A DNA stretch of 64,000 nucleotides from the NCBI GenBank assembly GCA_034620365.1, contig JAQGEQ010000363.1:2046001-2110000 (forward strand). Direction: 5' to 3'. This DNA is from Pegea sp. RAD2-039. Taxonomy: Eukaryota; Chordata; Thaliacea; Salpida; Salpidae. The notes beneath the pieces were generated by a model. That model did no database searches, was not told where the DNA came from, and was given only the letters and a program-made list of their open reading frames with translations. Of the stretch, positions 10,553-23,926 are shown piece after piece. Each line of letters opens with the position of its first letter. Position 1 is the first letter of the stretch. The position numbers and the translations under genes were made by a program.

Positions 10553-13539
10553 TTCATGCAGGATCGATTCGCAATAAATCAATCAAAATCAAATTATTTA
10601 AATTTAATGTTTTAAAGTAGTCACTCCAAGTAAAATTGGTTTAATTGTCTATAGTCTGTAAAATGTTTCTTGGATGAGATTTGAATTAAGATAGCATGTG
10701 ACAAGTTTATGAGTTACATGAAAGATGGCAAATCAAATTCAAAGTTTCAATAAGAACGTTTATCTACTTTTTAGCGCTACTTTATATTTACAAACATAAT
10801 TTCTTAAAGTAATCGATTAATAATAATTATATTTTAAAAGTTTAAAGTAGATTTTAAACATTAAAGTATCATAAAATTAAATCTATTAAATGAATCTAAA
10901 CATACGTTTTGTAAATCAGATAAAAAAAGATTATTTCTAATGCTTGAAAATCAGACACAATAATATGAACAACAAATTGACTAAAAATAATTCGGTAATC
11001 ATTTTAGGAATAAAAATCACCATTTTAGTAAGAATGAGAATTATTTGAAAAGCAGCAGTATTAAAAACTCTACTCAATTTTAGTTGACCTTATAAAAACT
11101 AAGTAATCATATTTAGAAGAAAAAAGTTGATTTAATCTTCCAGAAAAGAATCTTTCATCCCCAGAGAGGAACTTAAAAATATTACTTAAGTGATCACATG
11201 ACTAGACTTTTCGAGACTCGCTCAACATATTTTTCAAACAAATCAAAGTTGTTTACTTTAAATATCTCCTGGAGACTTTAAACAAACACGACAAAACAAA
11301 GAAAACAAGTTTGTTTGTAAACATAACCACATCATTAACCTTCTGTATATGCGACCTTGCGTTCTTTAACGAGAAATAAAGTCATCAAATGCTTATCAAA
11401 AATGCTAAACTTCTACTTATACAGTTTTATTAGTTTTTATTTTACCAGATAAATAGCGTTATGTAGCCTGGTAACGATTACTCAATGACCACTGTGGCTA
11501 CATATGTCCTACTAATACAATTTAACCTGACATGCAAGTAAAGAGCTTTGTCTTAGGCCGTCAAGGTGTAACCAAAAGACTTTTCAAAGCTGGAATTAAA
11601 TGTTTCCTTCTCTAAAGCTGTTTAAAAGTAAATCGAAGCAAGATAGTCATCTACAAGAGCTCACGTGACTGTTTAGATATATTCATTCTTTTTTTTAATT
11701 TAAAACCAGAGCATCAAAATAAGTGATTGAAAGCAAATTTAATGATGATTTTTGTGGTCATTTGCAAGTTTTACTGAATAATAAGAAAACTTCAGAAAAA
11801 AATGATTTAAGATAAAATTGAACGGTAGAAACATGGTTATTTTTACTTGGAATTTAATCAAACAATCATTCTATCGATAAACCGTATGGCAAAAACAATT
11901 CATACAAAAACTAATTAAATTAAATACCATGTGACCAAATAGCTGCAAAAATGATGAAATAGAAGTAAGAAAACTAAACTACATCACTGATTCTATGAAA
12001 AACACCACTCAGATTTGAAAACAAATTTAGATTTAAATGTTAAAATGTTACGTTTTACTTCAGCTTGAAAACGTTTACTCACAAACATTAATTGTAAAAA
12101 CATCAAGTTGAAAAGTAACTTAAAGAATAGAAAATTACCAAAAGTGTGCAACTTTAACAAACTAATTAAATCTTGATAAAGTTGGTTTACAAATTAAACA
12201 TTTCCACTTCTTCTGTTATTTAAACTGATTTAAATTGTGATTTACTTTAAACATCTGTTGAAAAGTGAGTAAAAAATGAACTCGATAGAGAAAAGCTCCC
12301 AATAATCGAACTTAAAACTAGTGGAAGTTCGAATTGTTTAGTAAATCTAGTTAAGTTAAGATGAAAAAGCAAAATTATTTGAAAACGATCATACAGAATC
12401 ATGCACAATCAATAATTAATGTGTATAGAAGCTTTCCGATTTGAGTGAAATAGTGAATGGTGAAGATATCGATTAGAAATTAGCCAAAAGAATACAGCGA
12501 AAACGCTGCAAGAAATTTTGCGAAAATTAAGATATTTGTATATTATAAAGTGAGATTTCAACTTTAAATATTTCCGGAAAGTATAGAAAAAATTGAATTT
12601 ATACTTAGACCAGTTTATTATCTAATTAAAAAATAAAAGTCGATTTTTTAGCTTCGTATTGAGGTTGATCTCCAACACTTTGCTGAGAGTAGCATACTTC
12701 TTTCAGAATTTAGATTAATTTATTTACAGTATAGATAAATAAAGAGCTTCAACTAGTCGTCTAACACTTTATAGAATATTGTTGAGCGATAAAAGTGAGA
12801 ACGTGTTCACATTTCTCTTGTCACAAAAGATAAACAAATTAGTTAATTTGTCAGCCCATTTCAAAGAGAGGTTTCCAAATAGAAAAATAAAAATAAACCA
12901 GTGCTTTGCACGTAAGAAGTAAAATTTCACTTAGCACATGAAAAACTAAAATAAACTACTTAAAATTTTTATCAAAAGCAATTAAAATAACTTTAATTAA
13001 TTAATGTAATTAGTTTATAAATATCCAAAAGCGCATAATTGTTTGTTGGATTCAAATCTTTGCTGAAATCTATTGAAAGAAAAGATAAATTTAAAGTTTT
13101 GAGAAGAAAACTTGTTTTATTAAAAACAGTAAATGTTTTTATATAAAAACTAAAATCACCAGATTTTGGGATTATTTTCATGAAATTACAAAAGTGAGAT
13201 AGATTATTAGATTTTCATTTTTATCATTTTCAAAATGAACGTCATGGAATCTCCTAAATAAATTAAAGATTATAGAACGTAAATTGACTACAACAACATT
13301 TTCATCATCAGTCAACTACTAAATGAAACTTTTATCAGCTGTAGAAACCAACTCGAGTATATCGGTGAACGTTTTTATTAAACTTTACTACTGCCTTGAA
13401 ATTACTCAAAGTGAGATTACACAACTGGTCAACTATCGATTGTAACAAAGACAGACAAAAGTTTAATTTCTGTTAATGAAAAAAACAATAACATAAGAGC
13501 TACTGTAATGTCCGATCTAAAACAATATCGACTCACAAT
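10553..13539. other. 5' flank of the Phox2-like gene, no gene seen
   Basis: AT-rich sequence upstream of the homeobox gene start codon. A mildly GC-elevated block lies near 11460-11670 and contains the palindrome TCACGTGA at 11661-11668. It presumably includes the promoter and 5' untranslated region, but I see no unambiguous core promoter motif. Confidence 0.35.
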
Positions 13540-14420
13540 CACGTGTTTAGTCATGCTTGACGTCACTTAGCTTGATGCTACTAAATAAAAACAATAAAAG
13601 AAACCTTAGAAAGGTATTTAGTAGTTATATAGGACTTTATGGATATGAGTATCATGAGAAAAGTACTTCGTTCGAACCCTCTCGTTGATACGCAGCATGG
13701 AACAAAGTGAGGTTTCAAAAGTCGTTTTGTTTAACTGACTATTTCTTACTTTCACATTTGTGTGAGTCTCGTCTCTTAGGTCAGATACTGGTGGACAGCG
13801 GGGTTCCAAACCCTTCAATGAAACCGTACCGACTTATTTGCGTCAGACTCGACGAGAATTACGCTCGATTGCGTTGTGACATCAAAGCAAAAACCTGGTT
13901 GCAACACCACGCTGGGTATACAAAGAAACAGCGAAATGAAGCAGATATCATATCAGTATCATGTGCGAAGAAGTATTTTACAATACTGCCAACCATAATA
14001 TAGACAATCTTCTTTTGTAGCATCTCAGTTTGTTTGTCTCTGCTTTAAGTGATTTGGAACGATTTCATATGAAGGGGACAACCCCTCCTGAAAGTCTATA
14101 CCTCAAAAAATGAATGAAAATGTTTGTTGTGGGATTTGCAAGAAGCTTTCTGCTTATATAAGGATTGATGATAGAAAACGTTGACTGCTGGCTTGTGTTG
14201 GTAGATTGGGAAGTTGCTGGATTGCATACATTTAACTAAATCAGTATATAGATGCCCTTGTAAAAGATAAATTTGTTTATTTCATGAGATTTTCTAAAAA
14301 AACTAACTTTTCAGCAATCTGTTATTAGAGTCTTTTTGGCGAGAACCAGCGCATTAAATCACCGCCAGAGACAACAAAACACGCTACTATTTTCGAGATA
14401 ACCAAATCTTTCAATAGAAA
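13540..14420. other. GC-elevated noncoding island upstream of the Phox2-like gene
   Basis: A block distinctly richer in G+C than its flanks, with TGACGTCA at 13558-13565. Short overlapping frames on both strands (13618-13818 minus, 13707-14003 plus) have no recognisable domain and no supporting splice context. Candidate cis-regulatory element or decayed insertion; not a supported gene. Confidence 0.3.
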
Positions 14421-15584
14421 TTGGAATTAGCAAAAATACTAATGAAATATTAATTGAGGTCACTTTAGTAAGTTCGTAAATATAGGAACAAAGTATCAAA
14501 TAACTAAATGAATAAAAACCAAATAAAATTAGCTATCACTTCTTAAATACTGAACTATTCTAGTTTAGAATAAAGTCTCCTTTTTAATACAAACATTTGA
14601 AATCATCAATCAAACACTTATCGCTTCCTTAATGTCTAATTTCTCATCTTTACTTATATCAGTATTTGCCTTTGACTTTAGTTGTAGCCGTCGACTCGAG
14701 CAGTTGAAACTACATTACAGTAAGCGAGAAAATCCAATTTTATCGTCAGTAACTCCACCAAACTAAATTACAAGATCCTTGCTTGTATGTAGATCGAACC
14801 AACAGAGGAGCAGTCTGCTTTTTTAGTCTTCTTCTCTACTGGCCTCGTGATTTTAAACGTTTCTCTGACGTATAAAAAACTTTTTTTTTTATTTTTCACT
14901 ATCGGCTGAACATTGATAGAATGTATCTGTGACTGAACATCATATTTTTTGTATTTGTTTACACTTTTCTGATTCGATTTCAAACTCTGTTTCATCTTTG
15001 AAGAAATGTTTCATAATATTCATAATTAAAATAAATAAAAGACTCAACTTTTCATGAAAATACTTTTGTATTACTTTATTGAAATTTGATGATTTAAAAA
15101 TTAGAGTTAGATTTTCATCTAGTTTGATATTGAATTAATCAAATGTTATTCTGAAATCATTGACTTAATGGTACACGTCATTGTAAAGATTAAGTGATAC
15201 AGTGCAGACGATATATAAAAACTGATGCTCTTGCTGCTAATCATACTTAAAATCCGTAAAGAATTTATCATTCTATCGTTTCATACCTTAAGTCCAACAT
15301 TTTTTTTTGTTTTTTTTTAATCTTAAAATTCTTTACGTTTTTGTTATCAATTTAGTAAAAATTTTGTAAATATTTCAGGATTTTGGTTCAATCTTTAATT
15401 CCTTTTAAACAAAGCTAAAAGTAAATAAAACTTCAAATATTTTTCGAGTATTTATCAATCTTAAAAATTCTCACAAATAATTTATAATCTCTAAAAAAAA
15501 CTAACTGATTAGTTTCTAATTTGTAAAACTACTAATAAAACTTTTGTAAAAATAAATTATAGATCATAATAAAGAAGACTTTAG
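14421..15584. other. AT-rich sequence with no gene seen
   Basis: No supported feature. The minus frame at 14768-14995 is lysine-rich low-complexity sequence without a recognisable domain. Confidence 0.3.
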
Positions 15585-16001
15585 TTACAAGGAGTCTATG
15601 TTTACCACGTAAATCCGGACCAGGTCCATGGCGTTCAAACAAACAGAAAAGGGAGTTATTTGCTGCGGGCTCAAAGCTTTGCTTCCTACCACTCGGGCTA
15701 CATTGAACGGCTGTCGACAAGCATTGCAGAGTAGATCGATATCTTTTCCTTTTGCATTAAGTGCATCAAGCTATGTTCCCTGTACGCAACCCTCCGGTAT
15801 AATGAAGTTAGTTGGTTTTTGTGGCGTCAGCGCAGGTGTGCAATGCGCCACATCCAGTAATTCTTGTTAAACACGCAAAACGAAGCCGTTTCTTCCCGAC
15901 TCAACACTAATCACATTGGTAACGACTGTACAACGTTGTCAGTTTTTACGTTCTACTTTTATAACTCTATTTAAATCGACTTTCTTTTTCTTCGACGCCA
16001 T
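15585..16001 (-). pseudogene. Decayed reading frame with three internal stops
   Basis: On the minus strand an ATG in good context (AAAATGGCG) at 15999-16001 opens a frame starting M-A-S-K-K-K-K-V-D-L. It stays in one phase for 139 codons to a TAA at 15585-15587, interrupted by single TGA, TAA and TAG codons. The C-terminal half reads G-K-D-I-D-L-L-C-N-A-C-R-Q-P-F, a CxxC motif. The region is richer in G+C than its flanks. I do not recognise the family. A decayed gene or domesticated element fragment fits best; a noncoding element with a chance frame is possible. Confidence 0.3.
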
Positions 16002-17861
16002 TTTATTAAGTCACTTTTTGTTGGTTGGATGTATGAGTAACTTACAAACAGTTTTCATGTTTTTAGTCTATTTGTTGGCTAGTAATAATCGTGACGTCAT
16101 ATTTTCTAAGTGTAATTGAAGCCTTTTCTGGAATTTATAAGCTTTTGAAAAGTGGAATAGAAACTGCAGGGGGCTCGTTAATTGGTGAATTTTAATTAGA
16201 TTAGCATTTTATGTTGAACAGCAACATAAATAAAAAATAAAAATCACTTCGAAGGAATAGTTTGAGCTGTGAAAACTTTCTTAGTAGGTGGTGAAATAAT
16301 TAAAAAAGTTCCAAGTTGTTTTCGCTCTTACGAATATTTCAGCTTGTATCTCATTGCTTTTAAATCTGTTCTAATAAATCCTATTTCATGAAAATTGCTT
16401 GGCAGTCAGACGTACAAAATTACAACAAATATCCTCAAGTTCATAACAGCATGCTTTATTTATTACCCCTTTTTGATAAACTAAATGCAATTATGCTAAT
16501 ACTCTAGTAATTATTTAGTTTGGAAAGTATTTCAATTATTTTCCCGTACTTTTTTCCGTTTAGGAATATTGTAAATCCGCACAAATCCTTTTTACATCAA
16601 TTATTTACAAGCTAATATAACTACTGCAGTAAAATGTTTTAGTTTTAAAGCTTTAAATAGTAAATATTCGACTAATTTACTGCAATTAATTGATTTAAAG
16701 TTGTATAAATGTTATCAAAAGAACTAAACTTTCTGTTGAAATAAAGGAGTAAGCTACATACAAACCAGTTGGAGGTTTTATCCTTAGAACACAACTTCCT
16801 ACTATTGGATCTTAATGCGACATTGAAGTTGATTGAGCATGTTCCCCTTTCTCTTGCATATAAGACCTTTAAGCCTTTAAAACAGCTATTTTAACTTATT
16901 CGTAATTTTTCTAAATACTAGCCTACTTTTCAAAAGAAGATACAAATCAAATTATAAAGTTCCACCAGTGATTCAGACAACATTAGGATCACTGTTTTTA
17001 GTCTAAGCTTTTAACAAATCAAATTAAAAAGCTGTTATCAAGATGTATGACAGCTTAAATCATTTTACATTTAATTAAGTTTTCTGTTCATTATACTAAA
17101 AATACAAATCATTTTTTGCAGAAAATCAAGATTAATGACCTATTAATGAAAATAACTCAATCTTCTATTAGATAAATTCTTGAAAAACAGAAATACATTT
17201 CTTACAGTTGTTTACACTTTTCCATAAGTAAGTATTCAACTGAACACCAAAAGTAGTTAACAAAAACTATTTACAAAAAAAAAATTTGCTTTTCGATCTG
17301 TAACTTACTGTAAATTTTCAAGCATCTCTCAGAGTGATTGACAACATTACAACTAACATTAGCTAGATTGGATTAAGTCTTTTCACTGACATACATCTGT
17401 TAGTCACTTGGTATGAAAAGAAGGTTAGTTGGAACGTCCTTATAGCACCTTACTCGCATGATATTGAATATTGTAGCACTGTATGTTGTAATAAACGCGT
17501 CAAGCTTCTTTTTTGACGCGGCAAACACCATGGCTTTTGAGTTTAACAAGCTTAAACATTCAGTACTGTACATATGCAGCGACAGGCTTTTGACATACGC
17601 TTCAGTACTGTTGTGTCAAAGTCGTTGTCTTTTGTCTTTGTCCTCATTTCTTAGCGATTGCTTGTCTGAAAGAGCAACATAATCGTTCCGACCCCTTAGA
17701 ATTCCTAACAAAACTGTACAAAAAGGGTGACGGACCCCTTAGTTTATTCTTATCTCTTTAAAAAATTAAGAAATTGATGTGAATGTTTTTCAAATGATTT
17801 CTGCTTCTAGTCACGTGATGAGTTGTTGTTTGTTGGTCTGTATGTTCTGGTCAATTCAAAA
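16002..17861. other. Intergenic sequence with a GC-elevated block at 17400-17860
   Basis: Mostly AT-rich. The last 450 bases are richer in G+C and end in TCACGTGA at 17811-17818, about 45 bases before a candidate start codon for the COMM-domain gene. This block may therefore be that gene's promoter. TGACGTCA is at 16092-16099. Confidence 0.3.
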
Positions 17862-20800
17862 ATGGCCGAATTTACAACTGGGTTAGTGAATATTAATTTG
17901 AAGATATTTTACTTTTTCACTCTTTTATACATTTACAATTAAGCTTGAAAATACTTTTTTGGCTAATTTTGTATTCTGGCATAAGTTTGAATCAAAAAAT
18001 GAAAAATAGTTTTTGGGTTTTAGTAATTTTTAGCTGTCAGAAATAAGATAAAACATAATACAAGATTTTAAGTAGTAAGATAAGTAATTAAATTCATTTA
18101 AAACAGAAAACAACAATTTAATGTTTTATTTCTACATTAAACTTTAAAATTTTATTTTTTATAGCCTGATTAGAAAAGAATTTGAACACTAGTCTGTTGA
18201 CAAGCTAACATTACTAATTAGTTTTAATAACTCATTTATCAACTTTATGAATCAGAGCTTTTAAACACTTTTTAAATAATCAAATTAAATCAACATGAAA
18301 ATTTGTTTCTGAAAAATCACTTTCTGCTTGAAACGATTACTTTTCCAGTTGAAATTTAAACGAAAAAAACAGTTTCTTTTTTTCAAAATACTAACTAAGT
18401 TTTTGAAGAAAAAAAATCCTGAAAAATATATCGATAAATTCGAAAGATGTAAAGAATAGTATAAATAAAAGAATAGAACTAGTGTACATGATTGCATACA
18501 AAAGCAAGCTTCTGATTAGATTAGAATCGAACCGGAAATCACTTTGCTCTATTCTTTGGGGAAATTTTAACTTAAAAACACTCAATGCATACAAAATTCT
18601 CACTGCTTACTATGAACTATCGAACCATAGTAACGGTTTTAACTTTGAAGCTTATGCTTATAAGAAGTGTCACAAATACATATCAGGTTATAATGTTTAC
18701 GTGAGCATAAAAAGCTTTTGTTAGCAATTTAGAGCATTTAAATCATTTAAAAGTGATTTCCGAAATGATTGCTAAGCAGGTGATAACCATCCTTTTTTTC
18801 ATCGTGTCTTGGCAGGCTTTATTAAGCAGTCATTTAACAGATTCATCGATTTTATGATAAATATAAAACAGAAACTAATTGATAAAAAGAATGGTATTTA
18901 GAGCAAATATTTATTGGCTGAAAATCGAACAGATACATTAACTAAAATGTTACTAATTGATTGAAAATATGAATGCAAGATGCATTTTCAAGCAAAGTTT
19001 AAAATTGACTTTCAGAAATCTATTAATCTTTTAATGGAATTACACGAAATGCATTCAAATTAACAAGTACAAAAAACAGTTCCTCAGAATAAAATGTAAG
19101 CTAAAATTTTATAGAAAACAAAACAAGAAAATGATGCTAATCAGATTTAAACATTTTATAGCACTTTTGCTACTCATGAAATCTATGTTTGATTAATTAT
19201 CATTTAATTCTAATCATAAGTACGTCTTTAGCATAACCTGCTAATGATTTATACTTTAATATAATCATTTTAAAATACTTTATTATGATGTGAAAGTTTT
19301 TTTTGTGATAGTTTCTTTTTTATATCTATAAGAAATAATTTTAATTTTTTAGCTAATCGAATAAGATTTGTAATTCAACTGGAAATGAAGATATCTTATG
19401 CGACAAGTAATTGTTAAGTTATGAAAAGTTGTAATTAACAAAAATTTAATTGAGAATAACTTATTGAAATTTATATTCATTTCATTTTAAACGAATCTTT
19501 CACGATAAATCTCCAAAATATGACAATTATTAGAGAAGTACAATAAGAAGTTGAGTTTAGATGACTGAACTAAACAATCTCTAGGCAGGAAGATTATGTC
19601 TTAACAAGAAAACTGATCTTCGACAAACACATCATAGGATAATAGATCAAACTTTGGGGCGTTTGTCGTTAGTTTAATTTCGTTTTTAGTTTGACTACTA
19701 CGTCAGCACTGAAATCTTTAAAGGAAGAGAGCTGCCAGCAAAGCTGGGTAACTCATTCTTATAAAACGGGATTGGAGAGGACATTCACATAGCAAGGCTA
19801 CATATGGTATTCTTCTTTCCACGCTTTTCTGCATGATGCATTATTAATGAAAATTTGTTTTTAAGCGGAGAGCGCTTAAGGAACGCAGAGAATTGAACTA
19901 AGAAAAGGAGCTAGCTGGTGAAGCCGGGAGCTTCTTTCTCCATGTTTTCCCGCCCAATTTCTCTTTCTATTTCTTTCTTTTGTTTACGTAAAACAAAGAT
20001 GATTCTAAACCCAAGTGCAGTTGCTTTAGTGTCTTAAAGGAGGTCAACAAACAAACAGAAGAAGCGAAGGGGAGACTGAAGAGCTATTTTTGAGTTTTAG
20101 TAAAAAAAATGAAGACCGAGTACTTTGTTCCTCTGAGTAGATAACAAAGCGTCCGCCAGAGGCGCAAATCGCTTCTTCTGTATTACAAGCAATCACATTA
20201 AAGTTGCATAGCCATAAATTTAGATATGAGGGTGCCTCGAAGTTGGATTAATTGTTTTAATCGATAAAAACTAGATCTTCATCGCTGTAATCATCTTTCA
20301 CTTGTTTAAATGCTCATTTGAATTTTTTGATCAATATAAGTAAGCACCATAAAGTTTTTCTTGAAAATTAAAACTTATTTTTACTGTTTGTTATATTATT
20401 TGATACGTATTGCTTTAAATTTTATTGCAAATTATTATTCTGATATTTATCATTAATATTATCTATTACTCTAATTAAAAAGACCATTGGAAACTGTCGA
20501 ACACTTTTATGGCCTTTTATAAGGAATTAATTCTTGAAAACTCGTTTTTTTAGTGGTTTGAAAATTTTTCTCTAAATAAAGCAACTTTCAATCCCTCTGA
20601 TTATACCAACTGTTCAAAATCAGCATATGGTCCTTGCAACTGATTACTTAACTGATTGCAAAAATGACTAATCAATATAATTTTCATTAAATGAAAAAAA
20701 TTGGTATTCTATGGTTATTTGTATAGGCAACATAAGTTTTTACACCTTCCTTAATAGAACGAAGCACAGCAAATCTGAAATATTTTACTGACAGATTGTA

Positions 20801-23800
20801 GAATAAAAGCACTTCTTATAGAAACAAAGGTTACTATGGCATGCTTGATTTTGTACTAAAACAAAACTCTTACAAGAAATTAACATATATTCTATAATGA
20901 TTTATACTTCACATCATTAATTTTTGTACATTATTTTAAAAGCCACTAAAGTTAGAGAGCATCAAAACTTTTAAGTGCTGTATCTCACAAGTAAAAAAGA
21001 TCTGTTTTAAAACAGAGATTAAACATGCATTATACATTAAATGGTTTTAAAGTTTAGCTTTTTTATAAATAAGTCATCAAATTATATGACCACAGATTCA
21101 AAGGTATTTTTTAGGTTTACGAGCAAAATAATCGTATTATCAAATGGACTGTTTAAAGTGTTCACAATTATGATCAAAATTATTATGGCCAATTAGATTA
21201 TACGAAAGTCTAGCTATATAAACTTGATATTAGAATTAGATTAAAAGAAAATTTTAATCGATACAGTTAAAAATTTATTTCAATAATCTTTATATACGAA
21301 AGTAATTAGACTTTATAATATCGGTATTTTTCAGTATTGGATGGTTAACGTAAAGTTTACTTCAGTTACAAAATATTGATAAAACAAAAACTATAAAACA
21401 ACTTTTAAATAATAATTTTTAATTAATAATGACCTTCTGTTGCAGACTATAAAACTTTTTAAAATTATATCAGATTATTAACAAAAAACAGTTTTTAAAA
21501 TAAACTTGATTTTAAGCAGTAATTATTTCAGTAATTGCATCATTTTCTAAGTTATGTTTTTATTTTGATACTATTATATTAAAAATTACTCTTTACACAA
21601 ATTTACTTCAATATATAATATTTGATACGATTCATTTATTATAGAAAGAATATTTATCAATTTCGATCAATAATAAAGTTTTTTTGAATTTAAATTATGA
21701 TAGAATTTTTATCAAGAACAGAATTTGACTATCAAAACTAGAGTTAATTGCGCCTAACTAGAAGTTAATAGAAAAATCATAGATAACGAAGAAAAGCTTA
21801 TTTAAAAAATCAAAAAAATAACAATATTTAAAGGTTTATCTAAGCAAAAATATTCATATTTTATTTTTGATTTGTTTCTAAAATATAAAACTATTCTTTT
21901 TACATTAAAATATAGATATTTTTACATTATTTTATTTAAATTTGATATAAGAGGATAAATGCTTATTTACCTCTCTGAATGTTGAACCTTAAATATTCAA
22001 TATTTACTATGACTTCTATCTTCTATTTGCTTTCTAAAACTGTTATCAAACTAATATTTATTAATAATGTTGTCTTATAGTTTTATATTTTATTCTAAAG
22101 TTCCTTTAATTGATAATAATTTATTTTTATTTCAATAAATTTAGTTTTACATAGTAAACATATAATCAAAAATAGCTGTTTCACTTAATATTCATAACAA
22201 ATATTAGTGTTTTTATTTATTAATAATTTGCTTGTGAGATTTAATATAGAAATAATTTTGAAGTAAATCTATGTAACTATATTTTTAGGAATGAAAATAA
22301 TTTATTACATATCATTAATTGTATTTTTATTAATTCTCTAGTTTTTCTTACTTCAGCTTTATAGTTTTTATCAAATGGTTTAAATTTCTTTGTAAATTAT
22401 GTCTTGAAAATTTTTAAGCTTCTAACGATAAATTTGTTTATTCTTTTTTAACTTCTTGATGTTTGTTTTAGTTTTTAATTGTTGTAGTTTGTACTAATTT
22501 ATTTTAATCAATTTTATATTTATTTTACTTATTAGGTTTGATGTTTATTTCATTTATTAAACAGAACTATGAATCCACCCAAAGAAGGAATGTTAGAAAA
22601 TTTTGACTGGCAACTAAGTGTAAGTTCAGTTTTAAATCATTAATTGATTTATAGCATTGGAAAACAATAAAATCATAATATTTTTGTTATTTTATTAAGC
22701 ATTTATGTCATGCTTTCTTAACTAATTGAGTTTAACTTGATTATAGACTATCATTTTGAAAGTATACTTTCTCTGGAAATGTACATTAAAAAAAAGCTTA
22801 ATTAAAATTATTATAAATTATCAAAAAATTTTCTTATCAAATTAATATTAATCTTCAATCATAACTCATTGTAACTCTTATCAGTCATTGTAATTTGTTA
22901 TGAGATTATTTCTAGTATGCTTTTACATTATTAAAAATTGACAAATTATTGTATGGTACAATCTTATTAACTTTTTTTGACAACAGTCAGAACTCAATTT
23001 TTTGTTTAAATACTTTTTTTTTATTTTATAAAATAAATATGACTATTTTCAAGTAAATTATTTTACTCATGGCTATTTTTCAGTTGGCACTTTCAAGTAA
23101 CAAACTTGCAAATGTCAATGAAATGTTAGCAAAAGTTGAATTGGAGTTACAACAACCCAAAACTACAAATAAATTTCTCATTGAAATGAACTCTAAAGAA
23201 ATTGAAATTCTAGTCCAAGCTTTAGAAGATGCTAATCAGGTAGTTAGAACAAAGTTATGATTTGTTTCTTTCAAATTTGTAGGAAGCAAAATAATTCATG
23301 TAAGCTTTTCTTAATCATCTGTAAATTTTGATAAACTTTCAGCTTTTAACTCAGTCTTTTTTGATAAGTATTTTTATTGATTTGATAAGAATGTAATATC
23401 TACCTCTAATTAATTGATAGAATTTAAATAAAATCTGTTTGGTAAGTTATTGTGTTCTACTAAATATTGATAGTTAGTTACTATTGTATCAGCTTGATAA
23501 TTCTTTTAACATCTCAACTACAAATAGTTGTTTTTGATCTTGTCTTCTCTTCAGAACTCTTGTTTTAAATCACATATTCTGGTTTTTATGTTGTTTGTTG
23601 AAGTTTCATGAAGAAACAAAAAAAGAGACTTTGAAGTTGATGTCAAAAATACTTCTAATAAATACTTCCACTAAAATCTTTTAGAAGTCACAACTTTTAC
23701 GTTTCACTGATTATACTGGGTCAAAGCTGATGGCTAAAAGACATTTTTCTAAAAATTAAAAAAATTCTAGATTTTAAAAGCATGATAGTCTTAAAATCTT

Positions 23801-23926
23801 TAAAATTTTATATTCTTTTTTGATAGTTAAACTTTCAATTGTGTTTTGTATCTTTAAATCAAAACTTGTCGATGTTGAAACATTTTAAACTTATGTTGTT
23901 AACAGGCACTGGATACGGCAAAGTAA
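17862..23926 (+). CDS. Short COMM-domain protein, COMMD6-like
   Basis: Three firm coding exons: 22565-22619 (an in-frame ATG lies at 22569), 23084-23239 and 23906-23926. They encode F-D-W-Q-L-S then L-A-L-S-S-N-K-L and I-E-M-N-S-K-E-I-E-I-L, the COMM-domain pattern of a Trp near the start and a conserved Glu-Met block before a final helix. COMMD proteins act in the Commander complex in endosomal sorting. There is almost nothing N-terminal of the COMM domain, as in COMMD6. A candidate 20-nt first exon at 17862-17881 (ATGGCC in strong context, GTTAGT donor) joins in phase to the acceptor at 22564. That gives 83 residues, against about 85 in human COMMD6. If it is not used, translation from 22569 gives 75 residues. 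Which COMMD member it is remains uncertain. Confidence 0.65.
17882..22564. other. Putative 4.7-kb first intron of the COMM gene, or intergenic
   Basis: Very AT-rich, except for a GC-elevated island at about 19600-20240 that has no reading frame. No gene seen. Short frames near 18285-18724 have no recognisable motif. Confidence 0.35.

Noticed and set aside
13707..14003. 98-codon + strand frame in a GC-raised island
   Set aside because: No domain, no splice context, and an equally long frame overlaps it on the other strand.
15628..15870. 80-codon + strand frame
   Set aside because: Opposite strand of the decayed one-phase frame 15585-16001; no recognisable motif.
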